This document shows, piece by piece, positions 48,246 through 57,480 of a DNA stretch of 64,000 nucleotides. How positions within the stretch are numbered: position 1 is the stretch's first letter; each line of letters begins with the position of its first letter. The DNA is taken from positions 620,001 through 684,000 of the forward strand of contig NZ_CP009285.1 in assembly GCF_000758665.1 (NCBI RefSeq), given 5' to 3'. Origin of the DNA: Paenibacillus borealis. GTDB taxonomy: Bacteria > Bacillota > Bacilli > Paenibacillales > Paenibacillaceae. The position numbers were made by a program, and so were the translations under genes. Under the pieces are notes generated by a model. That model did not search any database. It was not told where the DNA came from and worked only from the letters and a program-made list of their open reading frames with translations.

Positions 48246-49409
48246 ATGAAGAAAAAAGAGATGGTAGCCATGCTATTGGCGGGAGGCCAAGGGAAAAGAT
48301 TAAAGGGATTAACCAAATCGATTGCCAAACCGGCAGTTTATTTCGGAGGAACCTACCGCATCATCGATTTCCCCTTAAGTAATTGCTCGAATTCGGGTAT
48401 CGACACAGTGGGTGTACTGACACAGTATGAACCGCTTGTGCTGCATTCGTATATTGGAGTCGGCAGTGACTGGGATTTGAACCGCAAGGATGGCGGGGTA
48501 TTTGTATTGCCGCCGCATGAACGGGAGAACGGAAGCAGCTGGTACCGCGGTACGGCTGATGCGATTTACCGCAATCTTAAGTTTGTTGATCAATTCGATC
48601 CGGAGCATGTACTGATCCTGTCCGGCGACCATATTTACAAGATGGATTATCATGCTATGCTGCAGTATCACAAATCCAAGAACGCCGACTGCACCATTTC
48701 GGTCATTGACGTTCCCTTGGAGGAAGCGAGCCGCTTCGGCATACTGAATACGGAAGACGATCTCAAGATTTACGAGTTTGATGAGAAGCCTGCTAAACCT
48801 AAGAGCACACTTGCTTCTATGGGTGTATATATTTTCAAATGGGATGTTCTCCGCAAGCATCTGCTCGAGGACGGGGAGAACGCCGGCTCGTCACATGACT
48901 TCGGGAAGGATATCATTCCGCTGATGCTGAATGACGGAGAGTCCCTGTATGCTTATCCATTTGAAGGCTACTGGAGAGATGTTGGTACTGTAGACAGTCT
49001 GTGGGAAGCGAACATGGATCTCCTGAGTGACACTCCTCCGCTGAACCTGAATGATACCAGCTGGAGAATCTTCACCCGCAATCCGAATCAGCCGGCGCAG
49101 TATGTTGCACCGGGGGCCAAGGTATCCAGCTGCATTATTAACGAAGGCTGCATTGTGTATGGTGAGGTGAAGCATTCGGTACTGTTCTACGGGGTTGAAG
49201 TAGGTGAAGGCAGTGTGATTACGGATTCTGTAATTATGCCTAAGGTGAAGATCGGCAAGAATGTGAGAATTCACAAAGCGATCATCAGTGAGAACACAGT
49301 CATTGAGGATTATATGGAAATCGGCGTCGACCGGGAGAATGAGGATGAAATTCTGCTGATTGACAAACGCAGCAAAAAAAACAAATCCGTAGCAGCCAAA
49401 ACCATATAA
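48246..49409 (+). CDS. glgC: glucose-1-phosphate adenylyltransferase
   Basis: This 387-residue enzyme makes ADP-glucose for glycogen synthesis. It has [20 protein letters not shown] (the nucleotidyltransferase signature), [19 protein letters not shown], and active-site [11 protein letters not shown] and [10 protein letters not shown], then a C-terminal left-handed beta-helix domain (about 290-375). ATG 48246 follows AAGGAGG; the longer frame from 48120 is non-coding leader. It is first in glgC-glgD-glgP; glgA and glgB are not in the window. Confidence 0.95.
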   Translation: MKKKEMVAMLLAGGQGKRLKGLTKSIAKPAVYFGGTYRIIDFPLSNCSNSGIDTVGVLTQYEPLVLHSYIGVGSDWDLNRKDGGVFVLPPHERENGSSWYRGTADAIYRNLKFVDQFDPEHVLILSGDHIYKMDYHAMLQYHKSKNADCTISVIDVPLEEASRFGILNTEDDLKIYEFDEKPAKPKSTLASMGVYIFKWDVLRKHLLEDGENAGSSHDFGKDIIPLMLNDGESLYAYPFEGYWRDVGTVDSLWEANMDLLSDTPPLNLNDTSWRIFTRNPNQPAQYVAPGAKVSSCIINEGCIVYGEVKHSVLFYGVEVGEGSVITDSVIMPKVKIGKNVRIHKAIISENTVIEDYMEIGVDRENEDEILLIDKRSKKNKSVAAKTI

Positions 49410-49431
49410 CCACAGAGGGCGGGGGATACCG

Positions 49432-50535
49432 ATGAAAGAGCTTATGGGCGTAATCAATCTTGACCATGAACTGGATAATTTAAATGAACTGACTTATTTC
49501 CGCTGCGGGGCAGCAGTCCCATTCGCCAGCCGCTACCGGCTGATCGATTTCGTCTTGTCCAACATGATGCGTGCCGAACTGGAGAGCGTGGGGCTGTTCG
49601 TCCGCCGCAAATACCGCTCGCTGATGGATCATCTCGGTGACGGGAAATCCTGGGATATGAACCGCAAGCATGGCGGCTTGTTCATTCTGCCGCCGGACTG
49701 GAATGACCCGACGGACACGTCCCTTGGCGATCTGCAGCATTATCATAATAATCTGGATTTCTTCAAACGGGCATCAGCCAAGTATATTGTATTCTCGGGC
49801 AGCCAGCATATTAACACGGTTGATTTGCAGGAGGTGTACCAATACCACCTGGAGCAGGGCGCAGATGTGACCATGGTCTACAAGCAGATTGATCAACTGC
49901 AGCCGGAGCATGATCCCTGCCTGCGGGTAGAGGTCGATGAAGACAACAGAGTAACGAATATTCACCATGAGAAGCATCATCCCAATGTATATCTGGATAT
50001 CTTCATTATGGAGAAGAAGCTGTTCCTGGAGCAGGTGGAGCATTGCATTGCCCATGGTGAGAGCTATTTCTTCCGCGATGCGATCCAGAAGAACCGCCAC
50101 AAGTTCAAGATTGCCGCCTATGAATACACAGGTTATCATTCTGTTATTAATTCGCTGGAGAGCTATTATAAGAACAGCTTGGAGCTGCTGAAGCAGGAGA
50201 ATTATTTCGGCCTCTTCAAAGAGAGTCCGGTGCAGACCAAGATTAAATATGAAGCCCCTACCCGTTATCTGGACAGCGCCTCGGTCAGCAACTCGCTGGT
50301 AGCCAACGGCTGCATTATTGCCGGAACGGTGGAGAACAGCGTAATCTTCCGCGGTGTTCAGGTTCGCAAGGGAGCCAAAATCATCAATTCGGTAATTATG
50401 CAGAAATGCGTAATTGAAGAGAATGCCGTGATTGAGAATGTCATCATGGACAAAGACGTGCATCTGAGCAAGGAACGGATCCTCGTCGGAGACAGCAGGC
50501 GTCCGTTTGTCATTGCCAAGAGCAGCAAGATATAA
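49432..50535 (+). CDS. glgD: GlgD regulatory subunit of glucose-1-phosphate adenylyltransferase
   Basis: This 367-residue paralogue of GlgC keeps the fold but its N-terminus (MKELMGVINLDHELDNLNEL) lacks the GGxGxRL nucleotide loop and the catalytic residues of GlgC. In Firmicutes GlgD is a non-catalytic partner that raises the activity of GlgC in a heterotetramer. The C-terminal beta-helix repeats are present (VEENAVIENVIMDKDVHLS-like, here IEENAVIENVIMDKDVHL). GGGGG lies upstream. It is 22 bp after glgC. Confidence 0.92.
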   Translation: MKELMGVINLDHELDNLNELTYFRCGAAVPFASRYRLIDFVLSNMMRAELESVGLFVRRKYRSLMDHLGDGKSWDMNRKHGGLFILPPDWNDPTDTSLGDLQHYHNNLDFFKRASAKYIVFSGSQHINTVDLQEVYQYHLEQGADVTMVYKQIDQLQPEHDPCLRVEVDEDNRVTNIHHEKHHPNVYLDIFIMEKKLFLEQVEHCIAHGESYFFRDAIQKNRHKFKIAAYEYTGYHSVINSLESYYKNSLELLKQENYFGLFKESPVQTKIKYEAPTRYLDSASVSNSLVANGCIIAGTVENSVIFRGVQVRKGAKIINSVIMQKCVIEENAVIENVIMDKDVHLSKERILVGDSRRPFVIAKSSKI

Positions 50536-50640
50536 TAACTGGATCAGGGGAACTGCGCTATATGGCAGTTCTTCTGATCCAGTGTTGTAATAGGCAATAA
50601 TTTTCCACAAATACAAGCATCTGTTAGGAGGAACCTGCTG

Positions 50641-53073
50641 TTGTTCAACGATAAAGAGACTTTCAAACAAGTGTTCCGCGAGAAACTCATCGGGAAATTA
50701 GGCAAACCGCTGGAAGAAGCTTCAAACGCCGATATTTACAATATTCTCGGTAATATGATCCGCGAGAATGCCGGCAAGAACTGGGCGGACACCAATCAGA
50801 AGTTTAAGATTGATAAGGATAAGCAGGTCTACTATTTCTCCATGGAGTTTCTGATCGGCAGGCTTCTGGGCAATAACCTGCTGAATATGGGTGTTCTGGA
50901 GGTCGTCCGCGAAGGTCTCTCGGAGCTGGGGTTCTGCCTGCAGGACATCGAAGAGGTTGAGGCGGATGCTGGACTTGGCAACGGAGGTCTGGGCCGCCTG
51001 GCAGCCTGTTTCCTGGATTCACTTGCTTCACTGCAATATGCAGGGCATGGCTGCGGTATCCGCTACAAATACGGCCTGTTCGAGCAGAAGATTGTAGACG
51101 GATATCAGGTGGAGCTGCCGGATTACTGGCTGCAGAATGATAATGTGTGGGAAGTCCGCCGTGAAGACAAACAGGTGGAAGTCCACTTCTGGGGACATGT
51201 GGATACCCGCTGGGAGAATGATGAACTGTTCTTTGAGCACAAGGACTACGAAGCTGTGCGGGCGGTTCCGTACGACATTCCGGTCATTGGAGCAGACCGC
51301 AGGCACGTGAATACATTGCGCAACTGGAGTGCAGAGTCGATCACGCAGCCATCGCGGGTATTCGGCTCGCTGGGTGGTACGGATTATCATAAATTCCTGG
51401 AGTACAAGCGCTCCGTAGAATCCATCTCGGAATTCCTGTATCCGGATGATTCGCAATACGAAGGCAAGCTGCTCCGGCTGAAACAGCAATATTTCCTGTG
51501 TAGTGCAGGGCTGCAGAGTATTCTGCGTACCTTCGCTAAGACAGGGGCTCCGATTGACAGCCTGCCTGACAAGGTCGCGCTGCACATTAATGACACGCAT
51601 CCTACACTGGTTATTCCTGAGCTGATGCGTATTCTGATGGATGTGCATGGGATTGGCTGGGATCAGGCCTGGAGCATGACGACACGTATGGTATCTTATA
51701 CTAACCATACTATTCTGAGTGAGGCACTGGAGAAATGGCCGATTGGAATGGTCAAGGAGCTGCTTCCGCGTATCTTCCTGATCATTGAGGAGATCAATGC
51801 CCGTTTCTGCGGTGAGCTGATGAGCAAGTATCCCGGAGACCAGAACCGGATCAATCAGATGGCCATTATTCATGATGATCAGGTGCGGATGGCGCATCTG
51901 GCGATCGTGGCCAGCCACAGTGTAAATGGGGTAGCGGCACTGCATACGGAAATTCTGCAGAAGCGTGAAATGCGCCTGTTCAATGAGATGTATCCGCACC
52001 GCTTCAACAATAAGACCAACGGCATCACACACCGCCGGTGGCTGCAGCATGCCAATCCGGAGCTTGCCGGACTGATCAGCGAATCGATCGGTACCCGCTG
52101 GATCCATCAGCCGCAGGAGATGATCGGACTCATCAAATACAGTGAGGATTCCTCCTTCCAGGAGCAGGTGGCGGCAATCAAACGCCGCAATAAGCTGCAT
52201 CTGTCCGATTACATCTACGGGAAGCACGGTGTCCGGGTGGACCCCGACTCCATCTTCGATGTGCAGGTGAAGCGGCTGCATGCGTATAAGCGCCAGCTGC
52301 TGAATGTACTGCATATCATGCACTTGTACAATCAGATCAAGGATAATCCTTCGATTAATATTGTGCCGCGCACCTTCATCTTCGGTGCCAAAGCAGCCCC
52401 AAGCTATCATCTCGCCAAGCGGATCATTAAGCTGATCAATACAGTGGCCGATGTGGTGAACAAGGATCCGGACATTAACGGAAAAATCCGCATCTTCTTC
52501 CTGGAGAACTATTCAGTATCGCTCGCGGAGAAGATTATTCCGGCAGCGGATGTAAGTGAGCAGATCTCTACAGCAAGCAAGGAAGCCTCGGGTACCGGGA
52601 ACATGAAGTTTATGATGAACGGCGCATTGACGATCGGAACCATGGATGGAGCCAATGTGGAAATGCACGAAATGGTGGGGGACAATAACATGTTCCTGTT
52701 TGGTTTACGGGCAGAGCAGGTGCTCGATTACTACCAGTATGGCGGTTATCACGCCCGCGATATCTATAATGGCGACGGCCGGGTGAAGGAAGTGCTGGAT
52801 CAGCTGATTGTACCTGGACCGTTCTGCGCTCATGCCCAGGAATTCGATACGCTCTACCAGTCGCTGCTTGATAATAATGATGAGTTCTTCGTCCTCAAGG
52901 ACTTCGCCAGTTATGTGGAGACCCATGTTAAGATTGACCTGGCCTACCGTAACCAGAAGGAATGGCTTAAGAAGTCGATTATCAACATCGGCCATTCCGG
53001 CAAATTCTCCAGTGATAATACGATTGCCCGCTATGCTTCCGAGATCTGGCATATCAATCCAGTCAAGGTGTAG
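50641..53073 (+). CDS. glgP: glycogen/maltodextrin phosphorylase
   Basis: This 810-residue GT35 enzyme removes glucose as glucose-1-phosphate from alpha-glucan chains. It has GLGNGGLGRLAACFLDSLAS, FLYPDDSQYEGKLLRLKQQY, TNGITHRRWLQHANP and the PLP site EASGTGNMKFMMNGALTIGT with the Schiff-base lysine. TTG 50641 follows GGAGG. It is 105 bp downstream of glgD and ends at a strong hairpin. Coupling with glgC-glgD suggests cycling of glycogen, as in sporulating bacilli. Confidence 0.96.
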   Translation: MFNDKETFKQVFREKLIGKLGKPLEEASNADIYNILGNMIRENAGKNWADTNQKFKIDKDKQVYYFSMEFLIGRLLGNNLLNMGVLEVVREGLSELGFCLQDIEEVEADAGLGNGGLGRLAACFLDSLASLQYAGHGCGIRYKYGLFEQKIVDGYQVELPDYWLQNDNVWEVRREDKQVEVHFWGHVDTRWENDELFFEHKDYEAVRAVPYDIPVIGADRRHVNTLRNWSAESITQPSRVFGSLGGTDYHKFLEYKRSVESISEFLYPDDSQYEGKLLRLKQQYFLCSAGLQSILRTFAKTGAPIDSLPDKVALHINDTHPTLVIPELMRILMDVHGIGWDQAWSMTTRMVSYTNHTILSEALEKWPIGMVKELLPRIFLIIEEINARFCGELMSKYPGDQNRINQMAIIHDDQVRMAHLAIVASHSVNGVAALHTEILQKREMRLFNEMYPHRFNNKTNGITHRRWLQHANPELAGLISESIGTRWIHQPQEMIGLIKYSEDSSFQEQVAAIKRRNKLHLSDYIYGKHGVRVDPDSIFDVQVKRLHAYKRQLLNVLHIMHLYNQIKDNPSINIVPRTFIFGAKAAPSYHLAKRIIKLINTVADVVNKDPDINGKIRIFFLENYSVSLAEKIIPAADVSEQISTASKEASGTGNMKFMMNGALTIGTMDGANVEMHEMVGDNNMFLFGLRAEQVLDYYQYGGYHARDIYNGDGRVKEVLDQLIVPGPFCAHAQEFDTLYQSLLDNNDEFFVLKDFASYVETHVKIDLAYRNQKEWLKKSIINIGHSGKFSSDNTIARYASEIWHINPVKV

Positions 53074-53091
53074 CACTGCAGGTACAGGCTG

Positions 53092-53127
53092 AAGCTCCGC
53101 AAGAAGAGCTTCAGCCTGTACTGTTTC
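53092..53127 (+). terminator. terminator after glgP
   Basis: A perfect 15-bp stem GTACAGGCTGAAGCT with its complement around a 10-nt loop, then TGTTTC. Confidence 0.8.
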
Positions 53128-53132
53128 TCCAC

Positions 53133-53185
53133 ATGAAGAAGCCGCTCCATCAGCAGGACATCCTGCAATGGAGCGGCTTCTTCAT
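53133..53185. other. second long perfect hairpin between glgP and msrC
   Basis: ATGAAGAAGCCGCTCCAT pairs perfectly (18 bp) with its complement, around a 17-nt loop with an internal GCAGGA/TCCTGC pairing. No T-run follows on either strand. It may act as the terminator of the convergent fRMsr gene or as a double-strand mRNA end. Confidence 0.6.
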
Positions 53186-53211
53186 GCTAAGGCTTATGGA
53201 ACGGAATAGAA

Positions 53212-53691
53212 TTACAGCACCTCGGATACCATGGCTGCGAACCGTTCAAGGAAACGGCGTTCCTCGTCGTCGAAGCGGTGTTTGAGCGGGCTGTCAATAT
53301 CCAGTACGCCGTACAGGGTGTCCCCTTTGACCAGCGGAACTACGATTTCGCTGTTCGAGGCGGCATCACAGGCAATATGCCCCGGAAAGGCATGGACGTC
53401 GCCTACGACCAGAGTGCGGCGTTCAGCGGCCGCTGTTCCGCATACCCCGCGGCCAAGCGGAATGCGGATGCATGCCGGAAGTCCCTGGAACGGACCCAGA
53501 ACCAGCTCTTTGCCGTCAAATAAGTAGAAACCGGTCCAGTTGGTGTCCGGTAGAGAAAGCTTTAGCAGAGCCGAAGCATTGGCTAAGTTGGCGATTGTAT
53601 TAGGCTCGCCCTCCATAAGTGCTCCGAGCTGGCTTAGAACGGCTTCAAACCGTTCGCTGCGGGTACCATCATACGGCATGGCTTGAAACAT
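53212..53691 (-). CDS. msrC: free methionine-(R)-sulfoxide reductase (GAF domain)
   Basis: This 159-residue GAF protein has the three cysteines of fRMsr at C74 (LPACIRI), C84 (GRGVCGTA) and C108 (HIACDA). Their spacing is the same as Cys84, Cys94 and Cys118 of the Escherichia coli enzyme. The acidic SNSEIVVPL follows. It reduces free methionine-R-sulfoxide. GGAAGG precedes the ATG. It is monocistronic, adding to the many thiol/redox genes of the window. Confidence 0.92.
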   Translation of the reverse strand: MFQAMPYDGTRSERFEAVLSQLGALMEGEPNTIANLANASALLKLSLPDTNWTGFYLFDGKELVLGPFQGLPACIRIPLGRGVCGTAAAERRTLVVGDVHAFPGHIACDAASNSEIVVPLVKGDTLYGVLDIDSPLKHRFDDEERRFLERFAAMVSEVL

Positions 53692-53912
53692 GAAGCATCA
53701 CCTTCCTGTACCTTGAGTCAGTATGAATCCATAACTGTTAACTAACAAGATAGTACAGCGGAGCGCAATACGTCAAGCATTAACGGGATTATCCGGTTCA
53801 TGGAAGATCAGGAAGATGTATGAATATTCTCAGGGCCGATGTTTCCGGGTACCCCGGGCAGGGTAATGCTTTTATAAATATACCGAAGGCTAATAGCCGG
53901 AAGGAGTGGAAT

Positions 53913-54212
53913 ATGCGCGCCGACGTACAGAACTTGTTTATAGGCATCCATATGCTTTATTTCGCACATGAGAGGAACCTGACACTGACGGAGATGCAGC
54001 CGGAACTGGAGGAATTAGGCTACCGGGTAGCGGAACGCGAAGTGAAACAGGAGCTGGAACGGCTGACCCAGGAGAACTTTCTCACCTCCCATGGAGAGGC
54101 TTACAGCATTACCGGAACGGGAATAGAGGAATTCAAAGCAATCCAGGCGAAGCTGGGAGTGCTGTGCACCGAAGTGCTTAAGCCGGTTAAGGCTGCAGGT
54201 ACATCGGGTTAA
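53913..54212 (+). CDS. hypothetical protein (99 aa), possible winged-helix
   Basis: The sequence NLFIGIHMLYFAHERNLTLTEMQPELEELGYRVAEREVKQELERLTQENFLTSHGEAYSI looks like a small helix-turn-helix with a wing (PadR/PF-like pattern), but no family was recognised. AAGGAGTGG is 5 nt before ATG 53913; the in-frame ATG at 53820 lacks one. It stands alone between msrC and an acetyltransferase. DNA binding is inference. Confidence 0.6.
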   Translation: MRADVQNLFIGIHMLYFAHERNLTLTEMQPELEELGYRVAEREVKQELERLTQENFLTSHGEAYSITGTGIEEFKAIQAKLGVLCTEVLKPVKAAGTSG

Positions 54213-54385
54213 CTCTACATGGGACAGCAAACTCATATTTAGCATAAGGGACAGCGTCTGATCACGCGGGAGCAAGCCGCGCGGAGCAGGCGCTATTTGC
54301 GCGGAGTTCGGATTCATGTCAGATTTGACTTAAGGGAATGCTTACACCTGATGTATACTAATAAGGATGGAAAGGGGACGGGAGG

Positions 54386-54946
54386 ATGTATATATGCGGT
54401 GGAGTAATCCCTGAATTAACCGGCCGGAGAGTAAGGCTCCGCGCCATGGCTGCCGGAGATGCAGAAGCGCTGTTCGGGATCTGGTGCCATCCCCGGGTTG
54501 CGCCCTGGCTGGACGCGCCTCCCTTGTCTTCTGCTACTGAAGCGGAGGCGCTGATTGCTCTGCTGTTACAAATGGCCCGGGAAGAAGAAAGCCTGCGCTG
54601 GAGCATTCTGGGACCGGAAGGGAAGGTTATCGGAAGCTGCGGCTATAATTACTGGCAGCTTGAAGGTGCTTACCGGGGGGAGATCGGTTTCGAGCTGTCG
54701 CCTGCTGCCATGGGGCAGGGATATATGCGGGAAGCGATGGAGCTTATGCTGGATTTCGGCTTCGGCAGTATGGGGCTGAACCGGATTGAAGCCTTATGCC
54801 ATCCTGACAATATCCGGGCAGAGAAGCTGATTACAAGGCTCGGCTTCCGGCAGGAAGGGCTGCTTCGGCAGTACCGGCATACGGCTTCCGGCTATCAGGA
54901 TGTAAGGATGTATTCCTTGCTGCAAGGAGAGAAAGTGCGGGGCTGA
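54386..54946 (+). CDS. GNAT family acetyltransferase (RimJ/RimL-like)
   Basis: This 186-residue acetyltransferase opens ELTGRRVRLRAMAAGDAEAL, has the IGSCGYN and EIGFELSPAAMGQGYMREAM acetyl-CoA motif A (Q/RxxGxG/A as QGYM), and NRIEALCHPDNIRAEKLITRLGF. This is the RimJ/RimL-type (N-terminal protein or small molecule) subgroup. The start is ATG 54386, but GGGAGG abuts it without spacing, so another start or weak translation is possible. It is 17 bp ahead of an MFS pump gene and may be cotranscribed. Confidence 0.88.
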   Translation: MYICGGVIPELTGRRVRLRAMAAGDAEALFGIWCHPRVAPWLDAPPLSSATEAEALIALLLQMAREEESLRWSILGPEGKVIGSCGYNYWQLEGAYRGEIGFELSPAAMGQGYMREAMELMLDFGFGSMGLNRIEALCHPDNIRAEKLITRLGFRQEGLLRQYRHTASGYQDVRMYSLLQGEKVRG

Positions 54947-54963
54947 GAACATAGAGAGAGGAT

Positions 54964-56478
54964 TTGGATTCGTTGAAGTCACCAGGTGAAACTGAACGCA
55001 AGTTAATTTTAATTGGAGTATTGCTGGCCACTTTTCTGGCAGCAATTGAAGGGACGGTCACGGGACCGGCGGGACCGGCCATTGTCGGCGATTTTCAGGG
55101 AATGCAGTGGCTCAGCTGGATATTTACCGCTTATCTGTTGGCTATGGCGGTTACGACGCCTATTTTTGGCAAGTTAAGTGATCTGATTGGCCGCAAGCCT
55201 GTGTTCATTGGCGGAGCAGTGGTCTTTCTGGCCGGCTCGCTGTTATGCGGAATTTCGCAGAGTATGCAGCAGCTGATTATTTTCCGGGGGATACAGGGGA
55301 TCGGAGCGGGTGCGCTCATTCCTATGACTTTTACCATTATCGGGGATATCTACAGCATTAAGGAACGGGCGAAGACCCAGGGGCTGCTCAGCTCGGTATG
55401 GGGCATTTCCTCTCTCGTAGGACCGCTGCTTGGCGGGTATGTGGTCGATTATTTGAGCTGGCGCTGGGTGTTTGTCTTTAATCTGCCTTTTGGACTGCTC
55501 TCTATAATATTCATCTCCCGGTATCTGAAGGAAGAGAAGATCCGGCGCAAGACGAAGATCGATGTGGCTGGAGTGCTGCTGTTCGCGGCAGGAATGGGAG
55601 CGCTGCTCTTTGGACTTACGGCAGGTGGGCAGAGTCTGGCCTGGAACTCTCCGCTGCTGCTGGCTATATTGGCGGGTGCTGCGGTGCTGCTGGCCGTGTT
55701 CCTGTTCGTGGAGCGCCGTGCTCCTGAGCCGATGCTGCCGCTCCAGCTGTTCTCTATCCGCAATATCGCTGTATCTACAGGAGCGAACCTGCTGGTCAGC
55801 ACTTTGATTATTGGACTGTCTACGTATGTGCCGCTGTGGGTGCAGGGCGTATTCGGCAAAAGTGCGGCCCTCTCGGGCCTGCTGCTCGCACCGATGTCGG
55901 TGGGCTGGATGCTCGGCTCCATCGCTGGCGGAAGAATGATTCTGCGCGCGGGTACCCGCCGTACAGGGATGCTGGGGCTGTCGCTCATTGTTATTGCAGC
56001 AGTAGGGCTAACCCTGATGAACGGGGATTCGTCCCAGCTGCTGTTATTGATTCTGATGCTGTTCTGCGGCGTGGGCTTCGGTTATGCTTCGACAGTCTTC
56101 ACCATTATCGCCCAGTCCTCTGTTCAGCATGAGCAGCGCGGTGCGTCAACTGCCCTGAATACCTTCACCCGTTCACTCGGGCAGACGGTGGGTGTGGCGA
56201 TCTTCGGGTCTTGGCTGAACTACAACATTGACAGCAAGCTGGCAGAGCAGCCCGGAGCTGCTGCTTCGGGGGCTGATATCAACCAGCTCCTTAACCCGCA
56301 TAGCGGGAGCACACTGTCTGCTGAAGCCTGGGGCAGTCTGCACGGTGCGCTGGAGAGTGGCCTGCACTCGCTTTTCATGGTGATGGCGGTCTTCGCTGTG
56401 GCCTCTCTGGTTATTTCTGCAGGTCTTAATAAAGGGCTGCCATCCATTCAGGAGGGAAGCCCTGCGTCCAAGCTATAA
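54964..56478 (+). CDS. MFS drug efflux transporter, DHA2 (EmrB/QacA) family
   Basis: This 504-residue protein has 14 predicted transmembrane helices. Motifs are LAAIEGTVTGPAGPAIVGDF in helix 1, GKLSDLIGRKPVFIGG (motif A), GIGAGALIPM, and PLLGGYVVDYLSWRWVFVFN (motif C and following). It exports drugs or lipophilic ions with protons. The start is TTG 54964 or 54973 (no ATG is available), near GAGAGG. A MarR repressor is encoded convergently just downstream; such MarR-DHA2 pairs commonly respond to the drug. Confidence 0.9.
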   Translation: MDSLKSPGETERKLILIGVLLATFLAAIEGTVTGPAGPAIVGDFQGMQWLSWIFTAYLLAMAVTTPIFGKLSDLIGRKPVFIGGAVVFLAGSLLCGISQSMQQLIIFRGIQGIGAGALIPMTFTIIGDIYSIKERAKTQGLLSSVWGISSLVGPLLGGYVVDYLSWRWVFVFNLPFGLLSIIFISRYLKEEKIRRKTKIDVAGVLLFAAGMGALLFGLTAGGQSLAWNSPLLLAILAGAAVLLAVFLFVERRAPEPMLPLQLFSIRNIAVSTGANLLVSTLIIGLSTYVPLWVQGVFGKSAALSGLLLAPMSVGWMLGSIAGGRMILRAGTRRTGMLGLSLIVIAAVGLTLMNGDSSQLLLLILMLFCGVGFGYASTVFTIIAQSSVQHEQRGASTALNTFTRSLGQTVGVAIFGSWLNYNIDSKLAEQPGAAASGADINQLLNPHSGSTLSAEAWGSLHGALESGLHSLFMVMAVFAVASLVISAGLNKGLPSIQEGSPASKL

Positions 56479-56510
56479 TATAATTCTCAAGCCTGCCCAT
56501 TCATAACAAA

Positions 56511-56547
56511 ACGGCTGCGCCATCCATCAGGATTGCGCAGCCGTCTT
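56511..56547 (+). terminator. terminator after the efflux pump gene
   Basis: ACGGCTGCGC and GCGCAGCCGT with a 14-nt loop, then CTTACTATT. Confidence 0.75.
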
Positions 56548-56611
56548 ACTATTACTTGCTTATTACGCGGAATAGTGAATAGTTTCACAACCGCATCTGC
56601 CTCAACTACGC

Positions 56612-57079
56612 TTATTTGCGTGGAAGCGGGGAAAGCTTCTCGGCCTGCAGGCCCATCTTCTTCAGAAGAATAATCATTTGTTCCTTCTCTTCATCGCTCA
56701 GTCCGCTGAAAGCAAGATGCAGGCGTTCCGAATACTTCGGATACATCTCGTTCATCAGTCGTTCACCTTCTGTAGTGAGCTCGGCAAAAATCACACGGCG
56801 GTCGCTTGGGCAAGGCTTGCGCTGCAGGTAGCCGCGTTCTTCCAGTTTGTCGATTACGTAAGTGACATTGCCGCTCTGCAGCAGCAGCTTGGCACCAATC
56901 TGCTGGATAGGCTGTGGCCCCTTATAATAGAGGACCTCCATAACGGCGAAGGCTGTCGGATTGAAACCTTCAATTTTGCTGCCGGTAACGGCATGTTCGT
57001 TAATGCTCTTGAAAGATTTGGCAAAAACCCTGTACAAATGCAGTGTCAATTGAGTATCGCGTTCATAGGATTGTATCAT
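56612..57079 (-). CDS. MarR family transcriptional regulator (YusO-like)
   Basis: This 155-residue winged helix has PIQQIGAKLLLQSGNVTYVI (about 57-76), the wing RKPCPSDRRVIFAELT with the D-R-R motif, and long dimer helices at both ends. MarR proteins of this type (YusO, MhqR) repress nearby pump or quinone genes. A cysteine (KPCPSD) occurs in the wing. GAGGTGGAG precedes the ATG. It is convergent with the DHA2 efflux gene and the likely regulator of it. Confidence 0.9.
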   Translation of the reverse strand: MIQSYERDTQLTLHLYRVFAKSFKSINEHAVTGSKIEGFNPTAFAVMEVLYYKGPQPIQQIGAKLLLQSGNVTYVIDKLEERGYLQRKPCPSDRRVIFAELTTEGERLMNEMYPKYSERLHLAFSGLSDEEKEQMIILLKKMGLQAEKLSPLPRK

Positions 57080-57480
57080 GCTTCTCCACCTCTATTGTTA
57101 ATCGTACGGGCTTCCCCGCACGGTTTGGAATACTGCTTTTCCTGATCTAGCTTTACATTACTTCAAACCAGGAATGAAGAACATGTCATTTGTCACAATA
57201 AGCACACTTTTAATTATTAAAAATCAAACAATTTTTTGAAGGTGCATTGATGCTGCAGATTTCACATGATTTTCACATGATGTTCTGTGCCTAAGCTGTA
57301 GCGAAGAAAGATATAGCGGCTTCCAGCGCGGGTTTGAGGTCTGTTCCCGGTAATTTGTATAATGAGATATAGAGACAAGGCAGCTGACAGATAGCTGGGG
57401 TGAAAATTCTTGCAGCATAGGACCGTCTATGGTGTTATGATCGCATTACTATGAACGAGTGCTAGGAGATGGAGAGTTAT
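57080..57480. promoter_or_regulatory. intergenic region with MarR-type dyad and 11-bp repeats
   Basis: A perfect AT-rich dyad TTTTAAT-T-ATTAAAA spans 57208-57222. Two direct repeats TTCACATGA lie at 57261-57269 and 57272-57280 (11-bp period; read on the minus strand as TCATGTGAA). These lie about 130-200 bp upstream of the marR start and could be control sites for marR or the following ABC genes. No gene was found in the 400 bp. Confidence 0.45.

Noticed and set aside
51028..52410. 460-codon open frame antisense to glgP
   Set aside because: It is a mirror of a strongly conserved gene; the product has no domain and no ribosome binding site was seen.
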